From Deltaproteobacteria bacterium (GTDB lineage: Bacteria > Desulfobacterota > Syntrophobacteria > BM002): 49,306 nt of DNA. Position numbers and translations under genes: made by a program. The notes under the pieces were generated by a model that had not been told where the DNA came from, did not search any database, and worked only from the letters and a program-made list of their open reading frames with translations. This document shows, piece by piece, positions 36,496-45,860 of this stretch (positions are counted from its first letter, which is position 1; each line of letters starts with the position of its first letter). Location of the stretch: contig JAJDNT010000239.1 of NCBI GenBank assembly GCA_022340515.1, forward strand, positions 1 through 49,306. The letters are read 5' to 3'.

Positions 36496-37874
36496 GTCTT
36501 ATCTCCTAGAGACTGCTTCAACTGGGATTGCTTCTGCCAAGCTGGATCAGCAAAGGTCTTGTAAGAGTGAGCAAACTCGTCAATTTTTTCTGCCAGTTCA
36601 GTGAAGATGATCTCCGCCCCCTCGTGGGTGAAATAAGCGCCATGCTTTAAGGCCAACTCCCGGCCCACCTCTGGGTGGTCAACCAGCATGCAAGGACGAT
36701 ACAAGTTGTCATCGTAAGGTATTTTGGCTTTTATCGCCTGAAAAAGCGGCGAATTAAGAGCCTCTTTGAGAGGAGTGTCGTGGACATTATGTGTGGCGAA
36801 GTGGCAGAAAACGCAAGGTTCTACGTCTCCCTTGGAATTGATATGGGCATATTTGCGGCCCCCTGACATGCAGCCATTTACTACGGGACCATCATTCCAA
36901 AAATCTATGAAGAGCATTGGTTTACTATCTCGCCAGCGACTAAGTGAGGCCCGCAGATGGTCTCTTTGGGCAGGAGTGGGCATAAGTTCGGTCTTGGGGT
37001 CCCTTCCCACTGGAACATACATGAAGTAGCAGCCGAGGAGACACCCCTTGTCGATCATAAAATCAACGAATTCATCACTGGTAATAGTGTCGTGGTTCTG
37101 TCTGGTTTGGGTGGCAGAATAGCCGAAAAGTACTCCTGCCTGTCGCAACATGTCCATGGCACCCATAACCCGCTCAAAGTGGCCAATTCCCCGCCGCTGA
37201 TCTGTAAATTTTTTGTAGCCCTCGATACTTATGCAAGGTAGCACATTGCCCACCGAGATAATTTTTTCAACCATCTTTTCGTTAATGAGGCCCCCGTGAG
37301 TGTAGACCAGAAAGGACATGTCATTGTGCTTGCGAAAGACGTCGAAAATGTCTTGACGGAAAAATGGTTCGCCTCCGGAAACGGTAATGAAATAAATGCC
37401 CATTTCCTTGGCCTCGTTGAGAATCCGATCTATGGTCTGAAAACTCAATTCTTCCTTTTGCTGGTAGCTGCCGGCATAACAACCGAAACAGTTAAGGTTG
37501 CAACGCATAGTTGGGCTGAGGACCAAGAATCCCGGCGGATAGTAACCTCCAGGCTTTTGAGCAAAGCTCTTACGTTTATTTGTTCCCACCAAGAGTTGGT
37601 TGATTACATAGCTCTGAATTATGGTCTTGCGGTGATGGGGATTGAGTGATTTTAGTATTTTCTTGGTAATTTCCAGGCTGGGGTGCCCTTGATCGAAGAG
37701 GTCACGGATCCAGCGAATTCTGCGAACATAGTAATCCCTCTTCGCTAGTTTCTCGGCAATTTTAGCCACCGATCTATATGTGAGCTTGAAGAGTTTATCA
37801 TTATTAATACTAGCCAGAGAAGCCATTAACAAGTTAATGGCATAAACCTCCAGCCGATGGCTATTAGTCTTCAA
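36492..37874 (-). CDS. Radical SAM protein (SPASM-like C-terminus possible)
   Basis: LSPTMRCNLNCFGCYAGSY, FITVSGGEPFFRQD; C-terminal Cys-containing region. Confidence 0.9.
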   Translation of the reverse strand: MKTNSHRLEVYAINLLMASLASINNDKLFKLTYRSVAKIAEKLAKRDYYVRRIRWIRDLFDQGHPSLEITKKILKSLNPHHRKTIIQSYVINQLLVGTNKRKSFAQKPGGYYPPGFLVLSPTMRCNLNCFGCYAGSYQQKEELSFQTIDRILNEAKEMGIYFITVSGGEPFFRQDIFDVFRKHNDMSFLVYTHGGLINEKMVEKIISVGNVLPCISIEGYKKFTDQRRGIGHFERVMGAMDMLRQAGVLFGYSATQTRQNHDTITSDEFVDFMIDKGCLLGCYFMYVPVGRDPKTELMPTPAQRDHLRASLSRWRDSKPMLFIDFWNDGPVVNGCMSGGRKYAHINSKGDVEPCVFCHFATHNVHDTPLKEALNSPLFQAIKAKIPYDDNLYRPCMLVDHPEVGRELALKHGAYFTHEGAEIIFTELAEKIDEFAHSYKTFADPAWQKQSQLKQSLGDKT

Positions 37875-38066
37875 GATTTCCCTCCAAGAATCCGCAGTTC
37901 ACTCGTGAATTTCTATCCTGATTCCTTTTCTCTCTTCTTATTACCACTTGAGATTTCAGAAGCAAGCACAAAATTAAGACGTCGAGAAGGGAACCGCTCT
38001 ATCATAATCTCCTTCTGCCCGAACCGTAGCCTCCAGGACGCCGGGGTAAGGGAAGGAAATCATCAA

Positions 38067-38612
38067 TCAGGCAATGAGGTGGTAAAGCCGAATCAGACCG
38101 TCGCCTAATCCTATAAACATGAGGCTGCCCAAGAGGCTGCCGACAATTAGCCAAGGATAGCTCTTTTTTTTGGGCATGGCTATAATGTGGGCCAGAAACA
38201 CGCCGCTCCACATGCCTCCTCCTTTGACTGGCAGCATAGTAAGGAGTACAACACCCACACTACCTAAAGCTTTCAGCCTTTTAAAGATACCTCGATCTTC
38301 GGCTACCTCACCTTTTTTCTGAAAATAGTTACTTAGTCCCTTGAGACGTTTGCTGGTAAATGTATGTTCGTACAAGTAGTAAAAAAATGGAACCTGCAAA
38401 ATGTCCATAAAAACAACGAGGGGGAAGAAAAAAAGCAGATTGAGTCTGAAAAAACTGGCGGTTAAGATCGCTACCGGCCTTCCCCCTACAACGTAGAGAG
38501 CTATGAAGTAAAGCAGGCTGTGCTCATGAAGATGCTGCTGCAGCCATAAAACCGAATCTCCCATTAATTCAACACCAAGTTTCGAGCTTCCGATCCCGCC
38601 CGGGTGCTCCAT
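38067..38612 (-). CDS. Small multidrug export-like integral membrane protein
   Basis: Hydrophobic 181 aa; LLTMLPVKGGGMWSGVFLAHII...YPWLIVGSLLGSLMFIG. Confidence 0.6.
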   Translation of the reverse strand: MEHPGGIGSSKLGVELMGDSVLWLQQHLHEHSLLYFIALYVVGGRPVAILTASFFRLNLLFFFPLVVFMDILQVPFFYYLYEHTFTSKRLKGLSNYFQKKGEVAEDRGIFKRLKALGSVGVVLLTMLPVKGGGMWSGVFLAHIIAMPKKKSYPWLIVGSLLGSLMFIGLGDGLIRLYHLIA

Positions 38613-38715
38613 TTAGCCTCTGCCGCCTTCACGGTCTTTCTAAGCCTTTTGTTGAAATGTCCGGGCTAGAGGTCGGAAGTCTTAACTATTTAGCTTAACT
38701 GCAGGTATTTTTCAA

Positions 38716-39939
38716 TTACTTTTTGTTCCAGGTTCGGCTTCCTCTCCGGGTACGGACGTGAACAAAGTCCTGACTTAGATAGAAAGGCAATAAAGCCAGA
38801 ATGCTCCCCAGGATGGGCAAAGGATCGCGCAAGTCAATGATGTCATAAGTCAAATTGGGCTTGCAAAACTGGAAAAAACTGGGCTTCAGATGCCACCTTT
38901 GCGAATTTTTGAGAAAATGTAGGATGTCTCCTGGCAGCAACCAGCGGCACAAATGTCCCAACCTGTAGTCCAACACAGGGGGAAAATCCAATCCTAGAGC
39001 CACTAGGGCAAGGAGGTAGGGAAAATTCACCCCGGCGTTGGTGGCCAGGGCTAACGATCCCCAAAAACGTGGATTTACTTCAAGGAGCTTGGCCTTGCCG
39101 TCACGACTGTCTATTTTGAATTCAACCATAGCAACGCCGGTTAAATGCAAGTTTTGCACTAGTCTGGCGCCATCATATCTTGCTTGATCGTGGATAATAC
39201 TTTCTCTTAGAGTGCTTGGACCACCCTCTACCGGATACTCTCGGATGCGCCTGTGAATGAAGCTGGCACGCACGTTATACTCTTGGTCCAGAAGGAAGCT
39301 GGCGCCGATTCCTGCACCATCAGGAGGCAATCTTTCCTGGATCAGCGGCAATTGTCCGGAGAGGAATACTTGCTCTAGAGCAGGGGAGAGCTGAGAAGGC
39401 TCAGTGACATAATGCACACCTGCACTTCCTGATCCAACCCTTGGTTTGACCACCACCGGATATTGCAGCTGCCTGCCAAGCGTCTCTCTCTCGTCAATGT
39501 TGGTGATCTCAAAGGTTTTGGGGGTGGGTATACCCAAGGCTGTAGCTTTTCTAATCACCTCGAGCTTGTCGCGGGCAAAGAGGAGACTATCGTAGGAGGC
39601 AAAAGGCAGTCGGGTGATGGCGGCAAATCTCTCCCGGTGTTGAGCGAGCAAGAGAAGGGTATCTTCCTCCATGGGCATGAGCACCTGATGGGGATGGTGA
39701 GTGAGGTAGTCTTCGAGGAAATCCAAATATTGGGAGGGTTGCAACACAGGGGAGGGAGTGCGTACCCGTCGATAACAGTAGCGCGAGAAAAGCCCTGGTG
39801 CCAAATAAGTGGACTCACCAACGGTAACTCGCAATCCTATACGACCCAGGGCTCGAACAGCGGCAACGGTTTTACGCCAGTACCCGTCTGTGACGAAGAC
39901 TCGCATTCTCTTCAGATTTTTTCTGGTCAAATGAATCAT
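38716..39939 (-). CDS. ATP-grasp domain protein
   Basis: YPVVVKPRVGSGSAGVHYV, GVAMVEFKIDSRDGKAKLLEVNPRFWGS. Confidence 0.87.
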   Translation of the reverse strand: MIHLTRKNLKRMRVFVTDGYWRKTVAAVRALGRIGLRVTVGESTYLAPGLFSRYCYRRVRTPSPVLQPSQYLDFLEDYLTHHPHQVLMPMEEDTLLLLAQHRERFAAITRLPFASYDSLLFARDKLEVIRKATALGIPTPKTFEITNIDERETLGRQLQYPVVVKPRVGSGSAGVHYVTEPSQLSPALEQVFLSGQLPLIQERLPPDGAGIGASFLLDQEYNVRASFIHRRIREYPVEGGPSTLRESIIHDQARYDGARLVQNLHLTGVAMVEFKIDSRDGKAKLLEVNPRFWGSLALATNAGVNFPYLLALVALGLDFPPVLDYRLGHLCRWLLPGDILHFLKNSQRWHLKPSFFQFCKPNLTYDIIDLRDPLPILGSILALLPFYLSQDFVHVRTRRGSRTWNKK

Positions 39940-40031
39940 GGGCTCGTTCGAACCTAAGAAACCTATTTTTTCCTTAAATGGTGTGATCTTCGATGGGTCA
40001 GGTCGAAGTTAAATAGCTTTGCCAGTGAGGT

Positions 40032-40108
40032 TTCAGTATTCAGGTGTCAGGATTTACTCTCTCGTTTTCTTTTTCCTGACACCTGACACCTAAGATCCTG
40101 CATTCCTA
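40032..40108. repeat. Heptad arrays in inverted arrangement
   Basis: ttcagta ttcaggt gtcagga ... tcctgac acctgac acctaag atcctgc attccta; perfect 11-bp stem AGGTGTCAGGA/TCCTGACACCT. Confidence 0.85.
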
Positions 40109-40247
40109 CTATAGCAAAGGCGAAGAGGAATCACTACTAGAGTCCGCCTTGACGCCAGGAGCATAATTTGGTAGACAACACTACCTTTTCTCTAACGTCA
40201 GCTTATCTTGTGTAAACCAACTTACTGGTGCCGAAAAGTTTGATTTC

Positions 40248-40982
40248 ATGAGATTCAAAGATAAAATTGCTCTCATCACCGGTGGAATTCGTGGAATTGG
40301 TGCCGCCATTGCTAAAAGATTTCTTCAAGAGGCTGCCCAGGTTGTGGTAACCTACTCCCAGGATCAAGATCAAGCGCGGAAATTTCAAGACGAACTGGGC
40401 GTTGCCAAGGTCAAGGTTCACCAGGCGGATGCCTCTGACTTTGACCAGATGAAAGCTTTGTTCGACCGGATTATTGAGCAGTTTGGTCGTCTGGATATTC
40501 TGGTCAATAACGCTGGCATAAGGCGTGACAATTTAGTAATGTTCATGTCAGAGGCAGAATGGCATGAGGTGCTGCGGGTGAACCTGCAGGGGACTTTTAC
40601 CTGTTGTAAGCTGGCACTAAAACCCATGATAGCGCAACGGTGGGGACGGATGATCAACATCGTCTCTCCCAGCGGAATCATGGGCCGTGAGGGCCAGGCC
40701 AATTACGCCGCCGCCAAAGGGGGAGTGGCGAGTTTCACCAAGTCTCTGGCAAGAGAGGTGGGCAAACTCGGTATCACGGTAAATGCCGTTTCACCCGGGG
40801 TAATAGACACTGATATGACGCGGTCTTTACCTGAAAAAATCTTGGCCGAACTCAAGCAGTCAATTCCCCTGGGCCATTTTGGCCAACCGGAAGATGTAAG
40901 CGGAACGATTTTATTCTTGGCCTCAGAGGAGGCATCTTACATTACCGGTCAAGTTATAAGCGTTGATGGAGGTCTGACCTAA
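40248..40982 (+). CDS. 3-oxoacyl-ACP reductase (FabG-like SDR)
   Basis: TGGIRGIGAAIA, NNAGIRRD, YAAAKGGV. Confidence 0.93.
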   Translation: MRFKDKIALITGGIRGIGAAIAKRFLQEAAQVVVTYSQDQDQARKFQDELGVAKVKVHQADASDFDQMKALFDRIIEQFGRLDILVNNAGIRRDNLVMFMSEAEWHEVLRVNLQGTFTCCKLALKPMIAQRWGRMINIVSPSGIMGREGQANYAAAKGGVASFTKSLAREVGKLGITVNAVSPGVIDTDMTRSLPEKILAELKQSIPLGHFGQPEDVSGTILFLASEEASYITGQVISVDGGLT

Positions 40983-41040
40983 ATCGCTAATTGGAGCAAA
41001 TCTTGCAAGGCCTGATCATGAAAAAATCATCCAAGTAGTG

Positions 41041-41070
41041 CTCATCCGAAAACGGCCGTTTTCCGATGAG
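41041..41070. repeat. 30-nt near-perfect palindrome
   Basis: CTCATCCGAAAACGGCCGTTTTCCGATGAG, one mismatched pair. Confidence 0.85.
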
Positions 41071-41075
41071 CGCGT

Positions 41076-41163
41076 TCAGTTATCAGCGCTCAGCCATCGG
41101 CAACATAAATATAAATACAAAATATTAAGCTGACGGCTGATTGCTGAATGCTGACAGCTCCAT
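41076..41163. repeat. Heptad arrays in inverted arrangement
   Basis: tcagtta tcagcgc tcagcca tcggcaa / gctgacg gctgatt gctgaat gctgaca gctccat. Confidence 0.85.
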
Positions 41164-41212
41164 GCGGGAATCTCGGATTTCCGGATGGAAAGTAACCAAG
41201 GAGGAACAACCA

Positions 41213-41515
41213 TTGCAGACCCCCCTGCTGGAGCGAAACAATCTGATCGTAAATCTAAAGGAACTCATAGTGCGAACTCTGCGGTTGGAAGATGTCAGCC
41301 CCGAGGATATTGCTGATGCAGAACCTTTGTTTGGTGAAGGCCTTGGCCTCGACTCTATTGATGCCTTGGAGTTGGTGGTGGCCATCGAGAGGGAATATCA
41401 GGTTGAGATCCCGGACGCCGAAGTGGGGCGAAGGGCTTTTGCCTCGGTCAACGCCCTAGGAGATTTCATTTTGGAAAAGAGCTCAGCTCAGAAGGCTTCA
41501 GATGCGGTGGGTTGA
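41213..41515 (+). CDS. Acyl carrier protein
   Basis: EGLGLDSIDALELV phosphopantetheine site. ORF-track start 41141 lies in the heptad array; TTG 41213 has AAGGAGG upstream. Confidence 0.88.
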   Translation: MQTPLLERNNLIVNLKELIVRTLRLEDVSPEDIADAEPLFGEGLGLDSIDALELVVAIEREYQVEIPDAEVGRRAFASVNALGDFILEKSSAQKASDAVG

Positions 41516-41927
41516 GACCACGACCACAGTCAGATTCAACGAGGTGGATCAATGGGGCATTACCTGGTACGGTCACTACTTTGCTTGGTTTGAACTGGCT
41601 CGAATGAAAGTATTGGAGAAGTTTTCCCTCCTGCCAGAACAATTCACCGCTTTAGGATACATTGCTCCGGTGGTGAGTGCTCAGTGCGAATTCAAGAAAC
41701 CCGCCCGCACTAATGACATCATCACAATTCAAACACACCTTCTCAAACCACAGACAGCATCTCTGACATTTCGATTCGAAATTTTGTTGCAGAATGGCGG
41801 ATCCTTACTGGCCAAGGGTGAAACGCTTCAAGTCTTGCAAAAACTTGATGGCACCGTAATATACAAACTCACCGGTACCATCAAGGACCGAGTTGAGTCC
41901 ATGGTCCGATACTTCTGGCCGGACTAA
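41502..41927 (+). CDS. Hotdog acyl-ACP/acyl-CoA thioesterase (4HBT-like)
   Basis: VRFNEVDQWGITWYGHYFAWFELARM. Confidence 0.87.
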   Translation: MRWVETTTTVRFNEVDQWGITWYGHYFAWFELARMKVLEKFSLLPEQFTALGYIAPVVSAQCEFKKPARTNDIITIQTHLLKPQTASLTFRFEILLQNGGSLLAKGETLQVLQKLDGTVIYKLTGTIKDRVESMVRYFWPD

Positions 41928-41983
41928 AATAAAAATTGCTCAGACCTGGCCCCATTCTTCTGGCGAATCACGGTTTTAGAGAT

Positions 41984-42421
41984 ATGTCACTTTCCCATGA
42001 GCAGGTTCAGGACTTGCTGCCCCACAGATACCCTTTTCTCTTTGTCGACAAAGTTACCACCCTGAAATCTGGTCATAATGTTGAAGGCACATTTCGGGTC
42101 ATGACCGACCATCCATTCATCAGTAGAGTTGGAGGGGTTTCGGTTTTTCCAGCCACTTTGGTGATTGAAGCCCTAGGGCAGCTGGCAGCACTCTGTATCC
42201 GTTATCCTCAGCTAGCCCAAGAGGTTCGGCAACGGGCCCAAGGATTTCTCGTCCGCATTGACGAGTGTTCATTTTTGCACCCGGTATATGCAGAAGAAGA
42301 GTTGCTGCTCGCAGCCAGTTTGGTTAAACAATTCTCTGCTCTGTATAAATTTGACGCCAGGGGGTTTGTTGATCATAGAATGGTGGTAAAGGCTTCTTTG
42401 ACCCTTTACCTGGAGTTCTGA
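41984..42421 (+). CDS. 3-hydroxyacyl-ACP dehydratase (FabZ-like)
   Basis: VQDLLPHRYPFLFVDKV, FPATLVIEALGQ; ATG 41984 preferred over TTG 41936. Confidence 0.88.
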   Translation: MSLSHEQVQDLLPHRYPFLFVDKVTTLKSGHNVEGTFRVMTDHPFISRVGGVSVFPATLVIEALGQLAALCIRYPQLAQEVRQRAQGFLVRIDECSFLHPVYAEEELLLAASLVKQFSALYKFDARGFVDHRMVVKASLTLYLEF

Positions 42422-42422
42422 A

Positions 42423-43151
42423 ATGGTGGATCGCAGTGCGGTCTCTCTTAGATTTTGTGCTCTTATTCCAGCTTACAACCTTGCTAGCACCATCTCGGAG
42501 GTGGTTTGTAAGACTAGTAAACACTTAGGCGAAATTCTGGTAGTGGACGACGGTTCCCAGGATGACACTGCCCGTCTGGCCAAAGAAAGTGGGGCCAAAG
42601 TTCTCAGAATTGCCAAAAACCAGGGGAAAGGTTGGGCCTTGCGCTGCGGGTTCAAGCATCTGCTGCAGAAGCCTTGGGAGGGTATCATTACGCTGGACGG
42701 GGACCTACAACATGACCCGGTGGAAATCCCCAATCTGATTAAGGAGCATGACAAATCAGGGTCACAGATCGTTATCGGCTCTAGAATGGTGCAAACAGAG
42801 AGGATGCCCTGGATAAGATATTGGACCAATAGAATTGGAGTCTATTGCATCTCATGGGCGGTTGGACAGCCTCTGACAGACACCCAAAGTGGATTTCGGC
42901 TCTATCGCAGAGAAGTTCTCGAAACCATTCCACTGTGGACCACCCGTTACGATACCGAGACAGAAATATTGCTCAAGGCCGGTTTGCTGGGAATGCAGGT
43001 AACCTCTATCCCCATAAAGACAATTTATTACGAGGATGAGCAAAATAGCTCTTCTTTTAGGCCCTTTCCGGACACCTTTCTCATCTGTATGGTATTTCTC
43101 AAAAGCCTTTTTTGGAGACGAGGATGGTATCTTAGGAATTTTGTCATATGA
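42423..43151 (+). CDS. Glycosyltransferase family 2
   Basis: ALIPAYNLASTI, VVDDGSQDDT, LDGDLQHDP. Confidence 0.93.
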   Translation: MVDRSAVSLRFCALIPAYNLASTISEVVCKTSKHLGEILVVDDGSQDDTARLAKESGAKVLRIAKNQGKGWALRCGFKHLLQKPWEGIITLDGDLQHDPVEIPNLIKEHDKSGSQIVIGSRMVQTERMPWIRYWTNRIGVYCISWAVGQPLTDTQSGFRLYRREVLETIPLWTTRYDTETEILLKAGLLGMQVTSIPIKTIYYEDEQNSSSFRPFPDTFLICMVFLKSLFWRRGWYLRNFVI

Positions 43152-43156
43152 CTGTC

Positions 43157-43191
43157 GCCTAGCGCAAAGAGCATAGCGCATAGCGTAAGCT
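43157..43191. repeat. Heptad array (5 units)
   Basis: gcctagc gcaaaga gcatagc gcatagc gtaagct. Confidence 0.8.
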
Positions 43192-43244
43192 GGAGCAATT
43201 AATGATTGGATTACGCAGTTTGTCGACCACCGGGATAAGATAGT

Positions 43245-44465
43245 ATGGGTGAAATCGGGGTAATCGTAACTGGCATTGGAATCATCTGTGCTCTGGGAGA
43301 GCAGAAAGAAGCGTTTTGGAATGGTCTCAGCCAGGGAAAGTGTGGACTTGGCGAGATTGACCTTTTTGATGTATCCGGCTACCGCAGTCGTGTGGGAGGG
43401 CAGGTGAGGAATGTTGATTTCTCTTCCAGGCTTTCCCTACATGAAAGTCGCCGCTTGGGCCGGTGTGATAAGTTGGGGTTGTGGGCCGCCCAAGAGGCTC
43501 TGAAGGAAGCAAAGATCATGGAGCGCGATCTGCCGCCGGACCGAGTTGCTGTTGTTATGGGCGCCGGTGCCGGCGGTGTTTTTGAGGCAGAGCATTACCG
43601 CCGCCAGCTCTATGAGAGACGTCCCCGTCCCCGACCTTCTTTGCTTATGCCTTTTCCTGCCTGCAATCTTACCGATGCTATTGGAAATCTCTACGGTTTT
43701 TCCGGAGTCCGCTCCACTATCGCCACAGCTTGTTCTTCCAGCGCTACCGCCATAGGCTACGGGGCGGATCTCATTCGCTCAGCAAAGGCTGACGTGGTTA
43801 TTGCGGGAGGAGCTGAGTCCCTCTCGGAGCTCACTTTTTCTGGCTTTAATGCCCTACGTTCGGTGGACCGGAAGACTTGCCGACCTTTTGATCGGAATCG
43901 GGAGGGATTGGTACTAGGTGAGAGTGGCAGTATCTTGGTTCTTGAGTCTAAAAGGCTTGCAGCGGCCCACGGGGTATCCGGATATGCCGAGGTCCTGGGA
44001 TATGGCATTTGCGCCGACGCTTACCACATGACCTCTCCAGATAGACAAGGGGAAGGAGCGCAGAGAAGCATGTTTAATGGACTTGGCGCTGCTGGCATAC
44101 CGGCGGAAGCGGTGGATTATATCAACGCCCACGGCACTGGAACAGTGATAAACGACAAAGTGGAAACCCTGGCGATCAAAAGGCTTTTCGGGGAAAGATC
44201 CCACTCGCTCCCCATAAGCTCGGTGAAGTCCGCCTTGGGACACTGCCTTGGGGCAGCCGGAGCGCTGGAGGCCATTGCCTCCATTTTGGCCCTTTATCAT
44301 GGGGTAGTTCCTCCAACATTGAACTATGAGGAACCTGATCCGGACTGCGATTTGGACTATGTACCCAATGAGCCTAGGGTGGCCAACATTGGGGTGGCCA
44401 TGTCAAACTCCTTTGCTTTCGGTGGTAACAACACCACCCTGGTGTTTGCAAGGACTGATCTATAA
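43245..44465 (+). CDS. Beta-ketoacyl-ACP synthase (FabF-like), active-site complete
   Basis: STIATACSSSATAIG (Cys), INAHGTGT (His), KSALGHCLGAAG (His). Confidence 0.94.
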   Translation: MGEIGVIVTGIGIICALGEQKEAFWNGLSQGKCGLGEIDLFDVSGYRSRVGGQVRNVDFSSRLSLHESRRLGRCDKLGLWAAQEALKEAKIMERDLPPDRVAVVMGAGAGGVFEAEHYRRQLYERRPRPRPSLLMPFPACNLTDAIGNLYGFSGVRSTIATACSSSATAIGYGADLIRSAKADVVIAGGAESLSELTFSGFNALRSVDRKTCRPFDRNREGLVLGESGSILVLESKRLAAAHGVSGYAEVLGYGICADAYHMTSPDRQGEGAQRSMFNGLGAAGIPAEAVDYINAHGTGTVINDKVETLAIKRLFGERSHSLPISSVKSALGHCLGAAGALEAIASILALYHGVVPPTLNYEEPDPDCDLDYVPNEPRVANIGVAMSNSFAFGGNNTTLVFARTDL

Positions 44466-44479
44466 AATCTAAAAAAGTC

Positions 44480-45715
44480 ATGGCAAGAATACCAATAAGC
44501 ATAACCGGCTTGGGCATCATAAACGGGCTGGGTATTGGAAAATCGACATTTTGGCACGAGCTGGTTAGGGGTAAATCTGGTATAGCACCGATTATGGGTT
44601 TCGATACTGGCAAATATGTTTGCAATCTTGGGGCTGAGATACCCAATTTCAATGCCAAGGATTTTATGGAACCTCGCTTTTATCGCAGACTAAGTCGCCA
44701 ATCTCGCCTTGCGGTTGCCGCGAGCATCGAAGCCATAAATGACAGTGGCTTGGAAATCTCGGAGCTGAACCGCCAGCGGATCGGAGTGGTCTTTGGAACC
44801 GCCTTTGGTAGTACGGAGCAAACGGATGCGTTTTTTGTAAGCCTTTTGGATCATGGTCCACAGGCGGCTGACCCAATACTTTTTCCAGATACGGTGCCTA
44901 ACGCTCCTGCCAGCCATGTCGCCATGTATCATGGGATACAAGGTCCCAATAGCACCTTTTGCCAAAATCATCTCTCTGGTGAATGTGCCCTGGCTTACGG
45001 AATAGCATTGTTGGAGCAGGATAAAGCAGATGTTGTGCTGGTGGGAGGTGTTGACGAACTATCGAACATCCTATTTCACAGCCTCGACTCGGTTGGTGCT
45101 TTGAAGCCCATCAAGGAGCGAGAGACACTCCAGCCTAGCCAATTTCCCACAGGTAGAGGATTCATTGTCGGCGAAGGGGTTACCTGCTTGGTGTTGGAGC
45201 GGGCGGAGTTTGCGGAGAGGGCAGAGAAAAAGAGCTATGGAACTATTTTGTCCCTGACGCTAACCAGTGGAATCGTGGCTCAGGCGCACTATGAACGAGA
45301 TGGTGGGGCCATGGCGCAAGGGATGCGGGTCGCATTGAAGGAGGCCAAGATCGCAGTGGAAGAGATTGGTATTATTGGGCTGGCCGCTAATGGGGTTGAT
45401 GAGCTTGAGGAAGGAGAAACTAAGGCTTTGGAGGAGGTTTTTGGTTATAGGTGGCATGCGATCCCTAGGCTACCAGTTCGTTATTTCGTCGGTGAATTCG
45501 GTAGTGCAGGCCTCCTGAACGTGGCAACTATTTTACTTTCCTTGGCCGAGGGAACTATACCACCGACCGTTCGAGGATCCGATCTGACCGGTTCTTTTGG
45601 TAAAGCTCAAAGATTTGCACTTGCGACTGATGAAACTATTGTTGCTGGAATGGCCATAGGTTCTACTTTTGGCGGCGGGAGCGCTTGTACGATTGTTGCG
45701 AGGCAACCGGAATGA
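44480..45715 (+). CDS. Beta-ketoacyl synthase homolog lacking catalytic residues (chain-length-factor-like)
   Basis: KS fold motifs present, but GPNSTFCQNHLSG, AANGVDELEEGE and RYFVGEFGSAG replace Cys/His/His regions. Confidence 0.87.
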   Translation: MARIPISITGLGIINGLGIGKSTFWHELVRGKSGIAPIMGFDTGKYVCNLGAEIPNFNAKDFMEPRFYRRLSRQSRLAVAASIEAINDSGLEISELNRQRIGVVFGTAFGSTEQTDAFFVSLLDHGPQAADPILFPDTVPNAPASHVAMYHGIQGPNSTFCQNHLSGECALAYGIALLEQDKADVVLVGGVDELSNILFHSLDSVGALKPIKERETLQPSQFPTGRGFIVGEGVTCLVLERAEFAERAEKKSYGTILSLTLTSGIVAQAHYERDGGAMAQGMRVALKEAKIAVEEIGIIGLAANGVDELEEGETKALEEVFGYRWHAIPRLPVRYFVGEFGSAGLLNVATILLSLAEGTIPPTVRGSDLTGSFGKAQRFALATDETIVAGMAIGSTFGGGSACTIVARQPE

Positions 45716-45828
45716 TGGAAAGGTGGAATAATGGAATGATGGGTCGAGAGGAATTAGACCAATGAGAAAAGACTTCATCTGCTTTAAGTCGCCAGAATTC
45801 CAATATTCCATTATTCCAACATTCCTGC
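45709..45828. repeat. Octad arrays in inverted arrangement
   Basis: ggaatgat ggaaaggt ggaataat ggaatgat (45709-40) / attccaat attccatt attccaac attcctgc (45797-828). Confidence 0.85.
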
Positions 45829-45860
45829 TAGGGCAAAACAGGTGACCCAAAGGCGATCTG

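Noticed and set aside
37875-38066. Precursor peptide for the radical SAM gene at 36492
   Set aside because: The only ORFs (37857..38108 + and 38002..38211 -) overlap neighbouring genes and lack a leader/core pattern.
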